Part shown: positions 1 through 11,150 of the stretch, piece after piece
How the letters are laid out: each line of letters begins with the position of its first letter
Numbering within the stretch: the stretch's first letter is position 1
Notes under the pieces: generated by a model
Told to the model about the DNA's origin: nothing
The model's database searches: none
Seen by the model: the letters and a program-made list of their open reading frames with translations, nothing else
Assembly (NCBI GenBank): GCA_018136815.1
Contig: CM030934.1
Span: 3,808,710 to 3,872,709 of the forward strand
Length of the DNA stretch: 64,000 nucleotides
DNA from: Isochrysis galbana
Taxonomy: Eukaryota; Haptophyta; Isochrysidales; Isochrysidaceae
Reading direction: 5' to 3'
Translations under genes and position numbers: made by a program

Positions 1-145
1 TCTGTTTGCCGTGGCGATGCGCCTGTGCGTGATGTGTTTGTAGTGGAGGTTCCCAACCGGGCCCATGCCTCTGAACTGTACTCCACATGTTACATACATC
101 AATCCTCTTGCCTCCACATGCAACACAGCCACAGCTCCACTCCAT

Positions 146-1252
<1,107 letters not shown>

Positions 1253-1738
1253 ATGCTAGCCTTGTGGGTCTGCACCGCGCTTTCGTCGATGGAGATGCTC
1301 GCGCCGACCAGTCGGCCCGCGGTCGGAGTGCCGCGCACGCTCGCACCGGCCATGTCAATCCAGTATGGAGGCGTGGCGCATGCCGGAGTTCTGGTTGCTG
1401 ACACGCAGAGGGCGCTCCGCTTCTACACAGCAGTACTCGGCATGGAGGACGAGACGCATTTGCGTCCGAACTTACCATTTCCTGGCGCATTTGTACGAGC
1501 GGGGCAGCAGCAGATTCACATCATGGAGCTCCCGAATCCTGATCCTGTCGATGGACGGCCAGAGCACGGAGGCAGGGACCGGCACCTTGCATTGACAATC
1601 AAAGACCTCGAGCCGCTCAAGAAGAAGCTACAGGCGGAGGACGTGGTGTACACGATGTCAAAATCAGGACGCGCCGCACTTTTCTGCCGGGATCTAGATG
1701 GGAATGCGATGGAATTCATGGAGACGCCTGATTTGTGA
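1253..1738 (+). CDS. Glyoxalase/VOC-fold protein, probably organelle-targeted
   Basis: A single exon of 161 aa. Residues about 38-158 form a complete vicinal-oxygen-chelate (glyoxalase I / dioxygenase) fold: the first strand holds VAHAGVLVADT and is followed by the helix ALRFYTAVLGM. The usual four metal-ligand positions are present as His43, Glu92 (IHIMEL), His111 (RDRHLALTI) and Glu154 (NAMEFME). A hydrophobic, Ser/Ala/Arg-rich N-terminus of about 33 aa precedes the domain and looks like a signal or transit peptide; Met34 is the alternative start. One VOC module at this length suggests a small lactoylglutathione-lyase-like or fosfomycin/dioxygenase-like enzyme; the substrate cannot be told. 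The fold is firm, the reaction is not. Confidence 0.85.
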   Translation: MLALWVCTALSSMEMLAPTSRPAVGVPRTLAPAMSIQYGGVAHAGVLVADTQRALRFYTAVLGMEDETHLRPNLPFPGAFVRAGQQQIHIMELPNPDPVDGRPEHGGRDRHLALTIKDLEPLKKKLQAEDVVYTMSKSGRAALFCRDLDGNAMEFMETPDL

Positions 1739-2765
1739 AGGAAGCTCGGCCTTTCTTCCTCAGTCATGCTTTGTGTCGGCAGCTGCCGTGCAACTGGCTA
1801 ATTCGAGGTAAACGGGAAGCACATGGCATGTGCGCAGGCGTTCTACTATCTTCAAGATAGGAGATGCCATGAGAATGAATCATGCGTAGTGTATGTAGCT
1901 GGACCAAGTACAAAGAGGATATTAGATGAAAGTAGGGGCAGTGGTAGTTCGCGGTAGGCTGGGGATCTCTCGCGTTTCTCTGTGAAGCCCCCAGGTTCCC
2001 CCTCCTTGTTTCTTATCCGCCCCGCCCCGTTTATTTCCTTGTGCGTTCCCGCGTTCCTCTCCCCCGTGGTTATCTTTTCCCGCATCCGTCTTCCGTCACG
2101 ATGTCCGACGCCTGTGACCCTCCGCCTTGTGACTTGTGATCCTCCTGCGTGCTACGTCTCCTAGGGTGTCAAGCCCTCGGGCGCCCTGCCTGGGGGCCCA
2201 CCCCACCTCCTGTCCATGCCCACAGCCTGCGCCCGACGTCTCCCCAGCCCTCCTCGCCCCTTCCTACTCCCCATGTTCATATCCTGGCTGGTAAAGATCC
2301 ACAGCTCCGTCCCACACCGCCACCACTACCAACAGGGGGTGGTCGCGTTCGCGATGCAAGGAGGAGGGAATCGGGGCGCGGCGACGGAGACGGAGAGGGA
2401 GTCGCGCGGGAAAACCTAAAAAGGGAGCATACGAAAAGGAAGTGTACAAGGCCCCCTTTACCCGCAACATGGATATATGGGGCTTGGCGCGGGCCGGACA
2501 CCGGACTGAGGAACGAGAACGGTCTCGCAGCGCGCCCGGGCTCGGTTCGAAGTTGGGCTCTCCGGCCTTCAGGGCGTTAGCGCGCGTGCTTTCGGGCGCC
2601 GCGACGGCCGATTTCGACGCAGCTGGGGGGCGCGTTGCGCCCGATTGGCGTCGCTGGCTGGGCGGCACCTGGATATATGGGGCTTGGCGCGGGCCGGCTG
2701 TTTTTGGGTTACGACCTTCGTTGTGGGGGGTCCCAGGGGGGGGCCTAGAGCCCAAAGGGCACCGG
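1739..2765. other. Intergenic, GC-rich, with a direct repeat
   Basis: No gene recognised. Several overlapping Pro/Arg-rich ORFs are compositional. A 27-bp direct repeat lies at about 2470-2496 and 2672-2698. Confidence 0.4.
2470..2698. repeat. Pair of 27-bp direct repeats about 200 bp apart
   Basis: An identical segment beginning ggatatatggggcttgg and ending gcgggccgg occurs at about 2470-2496 and again at about 2672-2698. The intervening 175 bp is GC-rich and non-repetitive. Confidence 0.85.
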
Positions 2766-2886
2766 ATATGTGCTAGATAGGTGTTTTCCGGGGTTTCTAC
2801 CGCTTTTGCTTTGGTGTATTTCCTCAATCCTGACTTTTTTTATTTTTACTCCCTTAGAAGTTAAAATAGTGTTTGACCGCCCTACT
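2766..2886 (+). repeat. Copy of the TA-ended repeat family (right end)
   Basis: About 120 bp closely resembling 48223-48343. Shared landmarks are atatgtgctag, ccggggtttc, ttggtgtatttcct, cccttagaag and the terminal ttgaccgccc-TA. The inverted counterpart of this end starts the element at 31914. No internal coding part is recognised here. Confidence 0.75.
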
Positions 2887-3008
2887 TGTTGGCCGTACGA
2901 TGTGTGCATCGTGCATCCGGGGAGCGTTCGTGTCGATAGCTCGTCCAAAATTTGGCGGCGCGCACGATATATAAGCACATACGCATAGGGAGCAAACAAC
3001 AGGCATCT

Positions 3009-3317
3009 TCATTTGCGTGCGACACATGGCAAGCTCATGATCACGATATCTTCATTGAGCCTGATCCTTGTCCCATTCATGGATGGCATGGGTAGCACAT
3101 TCTGCATGGCGCACAGGCACGACATGAGACGTCGGACGGTGGCCCTCATGCTACGAACACGAATGTGATCTTCTATGAGAGCAAGAGCACAGAAGCTCGC
3201 ATATCGCACATCGAAGCGTTTGTCGAAAGACGCAAATCTAGGAGGGGAAAGCGGCGGGACTCGCCGCCAACACACATAGCAAGTGCACGCAAAGCTCATG
3301 CATTCTTGTGAATGCAC
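3009..3317 (-). CDS. Unidentified ORF, 102 aa
   Basis: An open frame downstream of the hydroxylase gene on the same strand, with a non-repetitive and fairly structured composition (a basic middle section and hydrophobic patches). No family is recognised. It could be an exon of another gene, part of the hydroxylase 3' untranslated region, or chance. Low confidence that it is translated. Confidence 0.2.
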   Translation of the reverse strand: MHSQECMSFACTCYVCWRRVPPLSPPRFASFDKRFDVRYASFCALALIEDHIRVRSMRATVRRLMSCLCAMQNVLPMPSMNGTRIRLNEDIVIMSLPCVARK

Positions 3318-3387
3318 TGCGCGAGTGAAATATGGCCGTCTCGAGTGTGTACATGTGACATAGATTCGGCAACGCCCATAGCCACAC

Positions 3388-4897
3388 TCAACGAGATGTA
3401 GGTTCCAAAAGGGTTGTGCACTGTTCCTGCGCAGCCGGACACTCGGTTTTGCGACCTACAGCCAGGAGCGCCTCTAGATGCTTCCTACTTTGTAAGGCGG
3501 AAGGTGTGTTCCCAAAGAGCCCGTCAGCCCACGTGAAGAACTGGTGGAAGTATACATTACCCTGCTGGTGGTGCTGCTCGTGACGGACGGGCCCACCGAA
3601 CACGCCAGGGAAGATGCGGTGCGACATGAAGGGAAGATCGTATCCCGAATGCGACTCGCATAGAAGGTAGACCACCATCATGTTGTGGAGCGCACGCGAA
3701 AGGGGATGCTTGAAGCCCCACGGCGAGATGTGCTGCACACATATATTGATGAACACCTGTACAAGCAATGGGGAGGGTTGAGAATCGTTCGGGTCGGTGA
3801 GAGAAAGTGTATTTCACGACTGGTCTCAGCTCATTGCCTGGCACCTCGCCTTGGCGACACACACACCTGGATGCCTGAGTCCAAGTACGAGTTCTGCACT
3901 GTCTCAATGGCGTTGTGAGCGGAAATCTCTGTCGTTCCCCAGACATGATGCCGCGCGTGCTGCTTGCGCCAACCTGCAGACTTGGCTTTGTGGAAGCTCC
4001 TGTGCAAGGACATGCCTATGATCAGAGAGCTGTCCGCACTACGCCGAATCGGTGGAGTGCAGGACTACGTTAGTCATCTAAGCTAGTTCTGGTACACCAC
4101 TGCCTAGCCAAAATACTGAAGCCACTCCTTGTTTGCATCACACAAGAAGGCCTGTGCACACATGTGAAAAGGGTAGAAGAAGAAGTCATACAAGAAAACT
4201 CCGATGAAAACTTCGCTCACAACGCGGAACCATGTCGGATCGCCAGGGCCATTCGTAGCCACCTGATGTACAAGATACCGGGTACTCACACTTGAGGGCG
4301 AGTCCAGGCCTACTCCGCCGCTCTGCCGCGCGCTTCTCCCATCAGAATGTGCGTTGGATCAAGGGCACTGTCGCTCGCGCGGCGCACTTCTGGAGGTGGC
4401 GGTCCGAAGAGAAGCGTGCCGAGGCCCAGCTGGTGGTAGATCCATATTGAGCCGAGGTAGGTCAGCGCGGGGACGGTCGCCTTCCACCACTCTTTGGTGA
4501 AACCGTAGAGTGGGTTCTTGGGCATGGCATGGTCGAGTCTCCAGCGGCGTGGATCAATGACCTTGTGCAGCGACTCGAAGCCGAGGATGAATAAGACGAA
4601 GCATGTGACAGCGAGCGAAGCCTCGAACATGCGATCATGCGTGAACGCGCACGCGTCGAACGCGTGCCATGCTGCCGCCGCGAAGGCATCCGCGAGCTCA
4701 GGGCAGGCGAGGCCGCCGAGAGCCGCGCCTACGTGCGCCAGCTGTAGGCTCTGCGTGAGGGGCGAGATTTGGTCGGAAGGCGCGAGTGTGGGCACGAGTC
4801 CGTGATACGCGCCCACACGTGCCAGCGCCGGCGCTGCCCGCCTCGCCGGCCCCACAAAGGCACTGACGAGGGTGAGGGCGATGATGCCGACACCCAT
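3388..4897 (-). CDS. Plastid-type fatty acid hydroxylase / sterol desaturase
   Basis: At least four exons. Exon 1 (from Met at 4897) starts with a signal-peptide-like stretch ending SAFVGPARR, the F-centred motif used for import into secondary plastids. It continues through membrane helices to about 4312. A short exon lies near 4262-4105 (FLYDFFFYPFHM helix). The next ends at about 3853 and carries HKAKSAGWRKQHARHH (His-x4-His-His). The last (about 3768-3388) carries the HNMM segment and HEQHHQQGNVYFH. These His clusters are the di-iron ligands of the fatty acid hydroxylase superfamily (sterol C4/C5 desaturase, carotene hydroxylase and alkane-synthesis relatives). The introns with clear borders are gtgtgt/tacag (near 3852 and 3769); the 4312-4262 junction is uncertain. 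An upstream in-frame Met at 5179 would lengthen the N-terminus with low-complexity sequence and is less likely. The substrate is unknown. Confidence 0.8.
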
Positions 4898-6109
4898 GGA
4901 GCACGGCCGAGGACGAGACGAGAAAGAACAGCTTGGGAAGGACAGCAAGAGAAGAGAGCAGCCGTGAACAGAGGGAAGAGTCGAGGTGGACCAGCTAGCA
5001 GAACGGGCGCACGCAGCCGAGAGGCACCGACAGGCGAGCGAGCCGTCGCTCACGCGTACAGAGAGAGAAGACGGGGGAGGAAAGGCAGCGAGAAACCGAG
5101 GGAACATCTCCGAACATCTCCGGTCTTCCTTTTGTGGGCCGTGGACGCTTCCAAAAGCCCGCGCGCGCCACCAAGGCAACTGCGGTGTCCCCCCCCCCCC
5201 CCTCCCCCTCTGAGCTCAACTACTCGGTAAAGTAGTCACTAGGAAAGAGTCCCCCCCCCCCCCCCTTCTCCTCGAGCTATTGTACTCGATAGTAATTAGG
5301 ACAGAGGAGGACGAAAAAAGGGTGGGAATCACAGCGGGCAACTTCCCTCCAGTGCGGAGGGGCCAAAGGGCCGAACTTTATTTTTAACCCACGAAATCCG
5401 GAGAAGCGCCCGCCTCTGCCTATTTCTGGCTTCTTCCGGAGTCCAGCTTTCATGCTCTTGGAGTACTTTGCCTAGAGTAGAGTAATTTTTTTAGCGGAGG
5501 CCATTCGTTCATGCGGTCTCTCATCTTCCCTCTCTCCTCCATTGCTCTCACCCATTCCCCCCTCCTTTCTTCTTCAACCTCTCTCCTCCCCGTAATCTCC
5601 CGATGGCCTCTCCTCCTCTCAACCCCCTCTCCACGTCAGCAAGATCCCCTCTGCTGCTCTCTTGTTATTAAGCTCCTAGCTTCCTCTCCTTTGTCTTTTG
5701 TGTTTCGCCCTTGCCCTTCTCTCCTCTCACATCTCTCTTCTCTCCTCCTCTCTTCTCTCCTCTCTCTCTCTCCCCCGTCTTCCCGCCCGTGCCGTCGGCT
5801 CGTTCCCCCCGCGGTGCCGTGCTCTTCTCTCTCGCGCTCCCTCTTTCTTCCGTCTCTCTCCCCCTGTCTCCTCTCTCTCGCTCGCGCTCTCCCACCCACT
5901 TATTCTATTTCATCGGATGCCTTGAACTAGATAGTCTCTTGCCCCATAACTCTTGCTTCCTAGACATCCGAGAAGAGAAGGCGAGGGAGGGGTGGGGCGG
6001 GGAGGGGAGAGAGAGGGGGGAGGAGAGAGGGGGGGAGGAGAGAGGAGGGGGGGTGGAAAGGGGCCAAGGGGGAGGAGGAGGTACAGGTAGCGTCGACGCT
6101 CGCCCAGAG
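4898..6109. other. Divergent intergenic region, polypyrimidine/polypurine
   Basis: Lies between the divergent hydroxylase and FN3-protein genes. It contains C-runs at about 5190 and 5252, a CT-rich block at 5500-5900 and a purine-rich block at 5965-6075. The long frame open through the CT-rich block is compositional; the CDS is taken to start at 6110. Confidence 0.6.
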
Positions 6110-8524
6110 ATGTCAGCTCATCGGCGCCGCCTGCTCCTCACGCTGGGCCTCACGCGCGCCGCCTCGCCAATGGGCATCTCCATCTTTGCGGAGCCCTCTT
6201 GCAGTGGCCTCCCTTCCGCTGAGCGCACCGCCTGCTGCCCCTCCTCTCGCTGCTTCTCGTGCGCTTCGGGCGTGTGCGGAGCGGACGATTGCTGCGCAGC
6301 GCACGTTCTCGCCACTGCCCGTCCCTGCGCGCCCTCTGATCCCGGACCGTGCATCCTACCTGCGCCCATCCCGGCGGGAAAGCGGAGATGCGACCTCGGC
6401 ATGATGTACGACACGCTGTATGAGGACTGCGAGCCGGGGTGCGCCCGCGAGCTGACGCCCGAAGGGATGCCGCCGCCCAGCTGCGACCATTGTAAGTGTA
6501 AGGAGTGCATTGTTTGCCAAGCACCGCCGCCGCCACCACCTCCCTCGCCGCCGCCTGCATACTTTCAGCGTGCGCCCATGGGCCAACCCGATGCGCTAGG
6601 CTGCGCGTTTGAGGTGACGCTGGACAAGGCATGGGCCCGCGGTTTCGCTGTCGAAATCCGCGTCAACCGATGGACACCGGGACAACAGATCCTCGTCGAC
6701 TACGGTGACGTCAAGGTGGTGATCAACCGGATGTGGGCCGCTACAGCGCGCCAGCTGCCTGGTGAAAATGCTTACATCTTCACGCTCGGCCCGCACACTG
6801 ACGAACGCAACGGCTTCGGCTTCAACGGGCTCACGAGCGTGCTGGGCCCGATGCCCACTGTCACGTGCGTTAGCTGGCCCCCACCGCCCGCACCCAAGTA
6901 CGACCCCCCGCCACCGTTGCCGCCGCGCCCACCGCCGCCGCCTAGCCCGCCTGTCATGCCGCCACCGCCAGTCTCCGAGCTGGCGCCCAAGCCGCCGACC
7001 AAGGCGAGCGCAGTCTCCAGCTCGTGCGGCTCCGTCGCCCTCGACTGGGAACCATCTATGGCGCGCGAGGGCTACCCGGTGATCGGGTACCAGATAACTG
7101 CCACACGCGCCGATCACAGCGCGGCACCATATGTCGTCGAGGTGGAGGACACCAAGCTTGAGCTCACAGGCCTGCTATCTGGCACCCGGTATGCGGTCAC
7201 CATCCGCGCCAAAGCCGCGATTGGGTATGGTGGACCCAGTGAGCCCCTGCTGCTGAGCACCCAACCGGCAACGACTGAGCCGCAACAGCCGGCAGATCCG
7301 CCCACGCTCAAGATCACGACGGACGATGACTGTGGCGGCATTGACCTGACCATCCCGCCACTCCGGCCGGGGTGTGATGGTGATCAGAGCTATAAGCTGC
7401 TCGCCTCGACGGGTGGGGACTGGTATACTATCCGCGAGGATCTCGTGAGTGAATCAGTGCAGTTGACCGCGCTCGATCCGCACACGGCCTACCAATTCCG
7501 GCTCGTCGCGGTCAACGCCGTCGGCGAGAGCCGGCCAGGCCACCCCAGCCGGCCGCTTGTCACTGACGCTGCTCACTCATTTATGGGCAAGGGGCCACAA
7601 GTGTGGGCGACCAGCTCTGCGTCGTTCCAGCTCAAGTGGCCTGTGAGTGCGTGCCGGCCGCACATGGAATGGGATGTGGTGTACGCCATGCGCGAGGTGG
7701 GCACCAAGCAACGCCAATGGCGGTTGGCGGAGGGCAATCCCGCGCCAGCGGATGGCAGCTTTGAGGTGAGCACGCTCCGCTGCTCAACGGGCTGCGCCTT
7801 CAAGATTAGGCCCATTGGCCTCAAGGGGTGGGACCAATGGTCGGAGGCGAGCGTGGAATTGGTGAGCCCGCCGCTGCCGCCAATGCCGGCGGGGGCGTCG
7901 CGTATCGAGCTCGCCTTTGGCACGGCGTCCGTCGCCCTCGCCTCGGCCAGCGCCAACCCTGACACCTCTGCCTTTGGCTCGGCGATTCTCGCTGATGTTG
8001 CCAAGGTGCTCAGTGTGGATGAAGGGAGGCTTCGGCTCGTCGAGGTACGTGCGGCGGGCCGCTTCGTCATCCTCGACATACTGAGCGCGTCCTTGAGCGC
8101 CACCGATCGCCGGCGGCCCAAAGCGCTTGCCATGGAGTTAGCCAAGCTCGCTGCAAGCCGGCCCTTGCCTCTAAAGCCGAGTGTGGGAACCGGCATGATC
8201 TCGGCTTTCTTGCTCGCGCCGGACGGCTCGGCCATCGCCTTCCGCCCGTCTTCCGACGGGACTGTGACGGCGCTCAAAGTCGTCATCTTGGCCAGTGCCG
8301 TCCTAGGCGCGCTCTTTTTCCTCATCTACGTGGTGCGTGGTGTGCGCACGGGTAGCGCGCACGATGATGTCGAGAAGCACTCATCATCCACGCGCTTCAG
8401 CAGCAAGGGAGCTGAGCGTCGGCGTGCGCGCCAAAGCAAGAAGAGGAAGTCGAAGAGGCATTCGTACGAGGGTGTCGCAGATTCGCTGAGCACGGATGGC
8501 GATTCGGAGGACGCCATGCCGTAG
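6110..8524 (+). CDS. Single-pass surface protein: Cys-rich head, Pro linkers, FN3-like domains
   Basis: A single exon of 804 aa from Met at 6110, the first Met after a purine-rich leader. Order: an Arg-rich then hydrophobic N-terminus; a Cys-rich region (about 25-140) with closely spaced CC and C-x2-C pairs; a Pro-rich linker; a beta-sandwich domain (about 160-250, with FEVTLDKAWARGF and VEIRVNRWTPGQQ) reminiscent of carbohydrate-binding modules; a second polyproline linker; two clear fibronectin-III-like domains (LTGLLSGTRYAVTIRAKA and LTALDPHTAYQFRLVAVNA, each with the TxY signature) and a weaker third with WDQWSEAS; a further module; one transmembrane helix (VVILASAVLGALFFLIYVV); and a short Lys/Arg/Ser-rich cytoplasmic tail. 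It is probably an extracellular adhesion or wall-associated protein. The carbohydrate-binding assignment is inference. Confidence 0.85.
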   Translation: MSAHRRRLLLTLGLTRAASPMGISIFAEPSCSGLPSAERTACCPSSRCFSCASGVCGADDCCAAHVLATARPCAPSDPGPCILPAPIPAGKRRCDLGMMYDTLYEDCEPGCARELTPEGMPPPSCDHCKCKECIVCQAPPPPPPPSPPPAYFQRAPMGQPDALGCAFEVTLDKAWARGFAVEIRVNRWTPGQQILVDYGDVKVVINRMWAATARQLPGENAYIFTLGPHTDERNGFGFNGLTSVLGPMPTVTCVSWPPPPAPKYDPPPPLPPRPPPPPSPPVMPPPPVSELAPKPPTKASAVSSSCGSVALDWEPSMAREGYPVIGYQITATRADHSAAPYVVEVEDTKLELTGLLSGTRYAVTIRAKAAIGYGGPSEPLLLSTQPATTEPQQPADPPTLKITTDDDCGGIDLTIPPLRPGCDGDQSYKLLASTGGDWYTIREDLVSESVQLTALDPHTAYQFRLVAVNAVGESRPGHPSRPLVTDAAHSFMGKGPQVWATSSASFQLKWPVSACRPHMEWDVVYAMREVGTKQRQWRLAEGNPAPADGSFEVSTLRCSTGCAFKIRPIGLKGWDQWSEASVELVSPPLPPMPAGASRIELAFGTASVALASASANPDTSAFGSAILADVAKVLSVDEGRLRLVEVRAAGRFVILDILSASLSATDRRRPKALAMELAKLAASRPLPLKPSVGTGMISAFLLAPDGSAIAFRPSSDGTVTALKVVILASAVLGALFFLIYVVRGVRTGSAHDDVEKHSSSTRFSSKGAERRRARQSKKRKSKRHSYEGVADSLSTDGDSEDAMP

Positions 8525-8876
8525 GTTAGGTTGGACGAGGTTGGATCTTGCCATCAGCCGTTGTCCCTTTACGCAGGCGCAATGAGAGGCTTGCCGCAAG
8601 CCCCAGGCGCGTGTTAGCCCCCTATACCGTACCGCGCGGGGTGTGCAGGTTACTGCCAAGCCGCATGCGCAAGTCACTCGTTTATTGGCATGCATTGCGA
8701 ACTTTAGAGACCTCGACATAAAACCCTCTGTTGCGGGTAAGGGGGAGCATTCCATGCGACACGCTCTATTCTTGGAGCGTGTCTCGGGAACACTCTCCAC
8801 ACCATGCGGTGCACTCTATTCCAAGAGCGCCCCCCCCCCCTTTCGCCCCCCGCTCCTCGCCTACCGCCCCTTCTCC
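8525..8876. other. Short intergenic region
   Basis: No gene. Holds a small duplication in which gcactctattccaagagcg at about 8811 echoes gcgacacgctctattcttgg at about 8756, and a C-run at 8830. Confidence 0.5.
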
Positions 8877-9363
8877 ATGCACATGACGCCAGAAGCGGCC
8901 CGCCGCGCTGCTCAAATCGCCATCCATCGCTACCGCCGCCTCTCCATCTTCAACCCCAACGACCCTCTCACTCTCACCATCCACCGCATGCTCCTCCGCA
9001 AGCTGCCCGACGACATCGCACAACGTCGCGCCCAAGCCCTCCGAGAGCTCAGCGAAGCCGACATCCAAGGCCGCCTCGCCAAGACCCTTCCCCAACTCGT
9101 CGCCACGATCGCCCTCTGGCTCCGCTCCCCATCACCCCAATTCGCCCTCCTCGCCGACGCCCCCGCCCCGACCCCGTCGCCCCCCTTACCCGAATCCAAC
9201 CCCACCGCCAACGCCGCCGCCTCCTGACCACAGCGCTCCGGCCCCGCCGCCCCCTGCTTCATCTGCGGCAAAACCTCCTGCTCTTCCCGCTTCTGCCCCC
9301 TCCGGTGCCCCACGTGCACCGACAAGTTCTGCGTCGTCGGCGCCCGCCCCGCCACAGCATGCG
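8877..9363 (+). pseudogene. Unidentified Pro/Cys-rich reading frame, 5' part, interrupted by elements
   Basis: From Met at 8877 the frame reads an Arg/Ala-rich helical region (IAIHRYRRLSIFNPNDPLTL, then LREL and LPQLVATIALWL helices), then a Pro-rich stretch. A Cys-rich block in the same frame follows (about 9250-9340: CFICGKTSC, RFCPLRCPTCTDKFC), which looks zinc-binding. The frame is not continuous as it stands. Codon third positions are almost all C or G, unlike neighbouring genes. The coding feel resumes at 10843 after the nested insertions, with the same base bias. Family unknown: it may be a host gene or part of an older element. Confidence 0.45.
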
Positions 9364-9369
9364 TAGTCC

Positions 9370-10836
9370 TGGCCCGGTCACTCACTCTTTTTAACCACTA
9401 TTTTCCACCTCCCCTGGGTGTCCAAGGATTCCGCAGGGTCCCCCCCTACCTGCCCCGGCAACCGTCTCCCCCCCCACGAACCCCCTCCCGCCCCACGAAA
9501 GGCAATGGCGTCGGTGAGTGACCCCCCTCCCTTCCCCCGCGCGTGGCGGTCTATTTTGGGAGAATGACACGGTCACCCACGGGAGGGAATGCGCTGTATC
9601 GACCGTGTTTGCTGGTGATGACCATGGCTTCGTAATGCGCTGCGAGAGGCGCGCTTGAAGGCCATCGATAAAATTATACCGGAGGGGGCCCGTTGTATAT
9701 TTCTGCGCGGCTGTCAGAGGCCTGAAATTGAGTATTTTTCGAAAATTTTGCCGGAGGACCCCGGATTTTTCTTGCTGATCTCTCATACCAGAACCTATAG
9801 GGAGCTTATTTAGGTCCTCGTTTGCCCATTACCGATGGTGCCCTTCGCACCCCCCTAGTGAGTGACCGGGCTAGTAGAGTCCATAGTCCAACCTACTTTT
9901 ATAAGTGGGGGTCAATGGGGGCCTCGCGCCCCCCTCTCTCCATCGCGGACACCCCCCGGGGTGGGCCCGTACATTCAACCTCAGCCCCTGCCCTCTGGCA
10001 GGGGCTGGGCAATCATCATTCTGGCCCAGACCCCTAGTGGGCGCGGGCCGCGAGCCGCACTCCCAGGCCCGCATGGGCCAGCTCTCGTACTGACTCCCCC
10101 CCCCATCCCTGGTCGCCAGGCAGACAGGGGACTCAGGGCGACACCCAAGACCAGCGTGGCGAGCGAGGGAGAGGCAGGGGGGGCCAGGGGCTGAGCCCCA
10201 GCCTCCACTGCCCCCTGAGCTGCCCCTGCTGGCCCTCTGGGCGCCCCTGAAGGACCTCTGAGAGCAGGCCGTGGCGCGCCGCATGGCGACGCGCCGCAGG
10301 GACCGGGGCGGAAGAGAATGGAACGAGGGAGAGGGGGGGATTTGCACCCCCCCCGATGGAGTGCGGTTTGAAACAGGCCCCGTTTGCGTTAGCAAACGGG
10401 TAGGGGGCGGCCGGCGACAGGCGGGAGAGAGAAGGGAGTGGCTCAAGATCGAGGAGAGTATCCTGAAGGTGGCACAGGCTACTCGACTCGCAGTCATTTA
10501 TTTCTCGAGAACTGCTCACAGCGCGAGCTGGTAAGGGTCGATCCTCTTTGTTGACGAGAGGTTCCTCCCCCCCCCCCGGTGCTTTTTCCTGGAGAGTCGG
10601 CCGGCGTCGTTCGGTCCGCCTCAAAGGGTTTTCCCTCATTTTAACTTGTGGGGAGTTAGAATGGGAGCCGGGGGTCTGCGTGGGGGGAGATGTGGAGGGG
10701 TGCATACGTGTATGCATCTGTGGCAGCAACATGCGCCAAGGCGTACGGGCAGGTGCGCTGAGGGTTGTCGTGTTGGTACCGGGCTAGTGAGAGTAGTGGT
10801 ACTAATGCTCAGTTAGATTATTATTAGTAGAGTCCA
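9370..10836. mobile_element. Inverted-repeat element R1 with a nested retroposon
   Basis: The body (9370-9890) has perfect 15-bp terminal inverted repeats: gcccggtcactcact at 9372-9386 and agtgagtgaccgggc at 9857-9871. The whole block is flanked by a direct repeat tagtcc (9364-9369 and 10837-10842), the likely target-site duplication. A second element is inserted near its right end (9891-10824). The R1 body is non-autonomous: a minus-strand frame (9391-9786) is open but matches nothing recognised. Related sequence occurs at about 15560-16030 and 20835-21340. Confidence 0.75.
9891..10824 (+). mobile_element. Non-autonomous retroposon, family A, copy 1
   Basis: Flanked by a perfect 19-bp direct repeat tagtagagtccatagtcca (9872-9890 and 10825-10843), a length typical of target-primed reverse transcription (LINE/SINE machinery). 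It begins cctacttttataagtggggg and ends in an attattatt-type tail. The internal block at about 10125-10230 (gccaggggctgagccccag, ctccactgccccctgag) recurs inverted at 39410-39530, 40180-40290 and 58700-58800. No protein is encoded that I recognise. Confidence 0.8.
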
Positions 10837-10842
10837 TAGTCC

Positions 10843-11150
10843 ACGCCCGCCTACCACCCAATCCGCGCTCTCTCACGAACGCCCTCGGCGAGCCCCTCCC
10901 CACCCGCATCTACGAGCACCTCGCCCGTCTGTGGGTCGAACACCACCATCCCCTCCCGCCCCACCAACCGGCCGCCCGGACCGCCGTCGCCCCGCACGAC
11001 CCCAACCCAACGCCGCCCTCCGCAGACAACCTCCTGGACCTCTACCTCTCCGAGACCCCCCGGCCGGACCAGCCACCGGCAGCCCCGCCACCCCCTTACC
11101 CGCCGGCAAGCCGCTCACCACCCTCGCCGACAGCCTCGCTCTCGCAGAGA
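10843..11150 (+). pseudogene. Unidentified Pro-rich reading frame, 3' part
   Basis: Continues the C/G-ending codon bias of 8877-9363. Removing one copy of the 6-bp duplication and the elements would join the two flanks in one frame at a Val-Val/His-Ala-Arg position. It reads SLTNALGEPLPTRIYEHLAR, then a Pro-rich tail. Product unknown. Confidence 0.4.

Noticed and set aside
5711-6109. Extension of the FN3 surface protein upstream of 6110
   Set aside because: The extra 133 codons are low-complexity translations of pyrimidine and purine blocks.
9857-9871. Helitron 3' end (ctag before T at several gaccgggctag sites)
   Set aside because: A perfect inverted copy at the other end and a flanking duplication fit a cut-and-paste type element better, and no terminal hairpin or Rep/helicase is seen.
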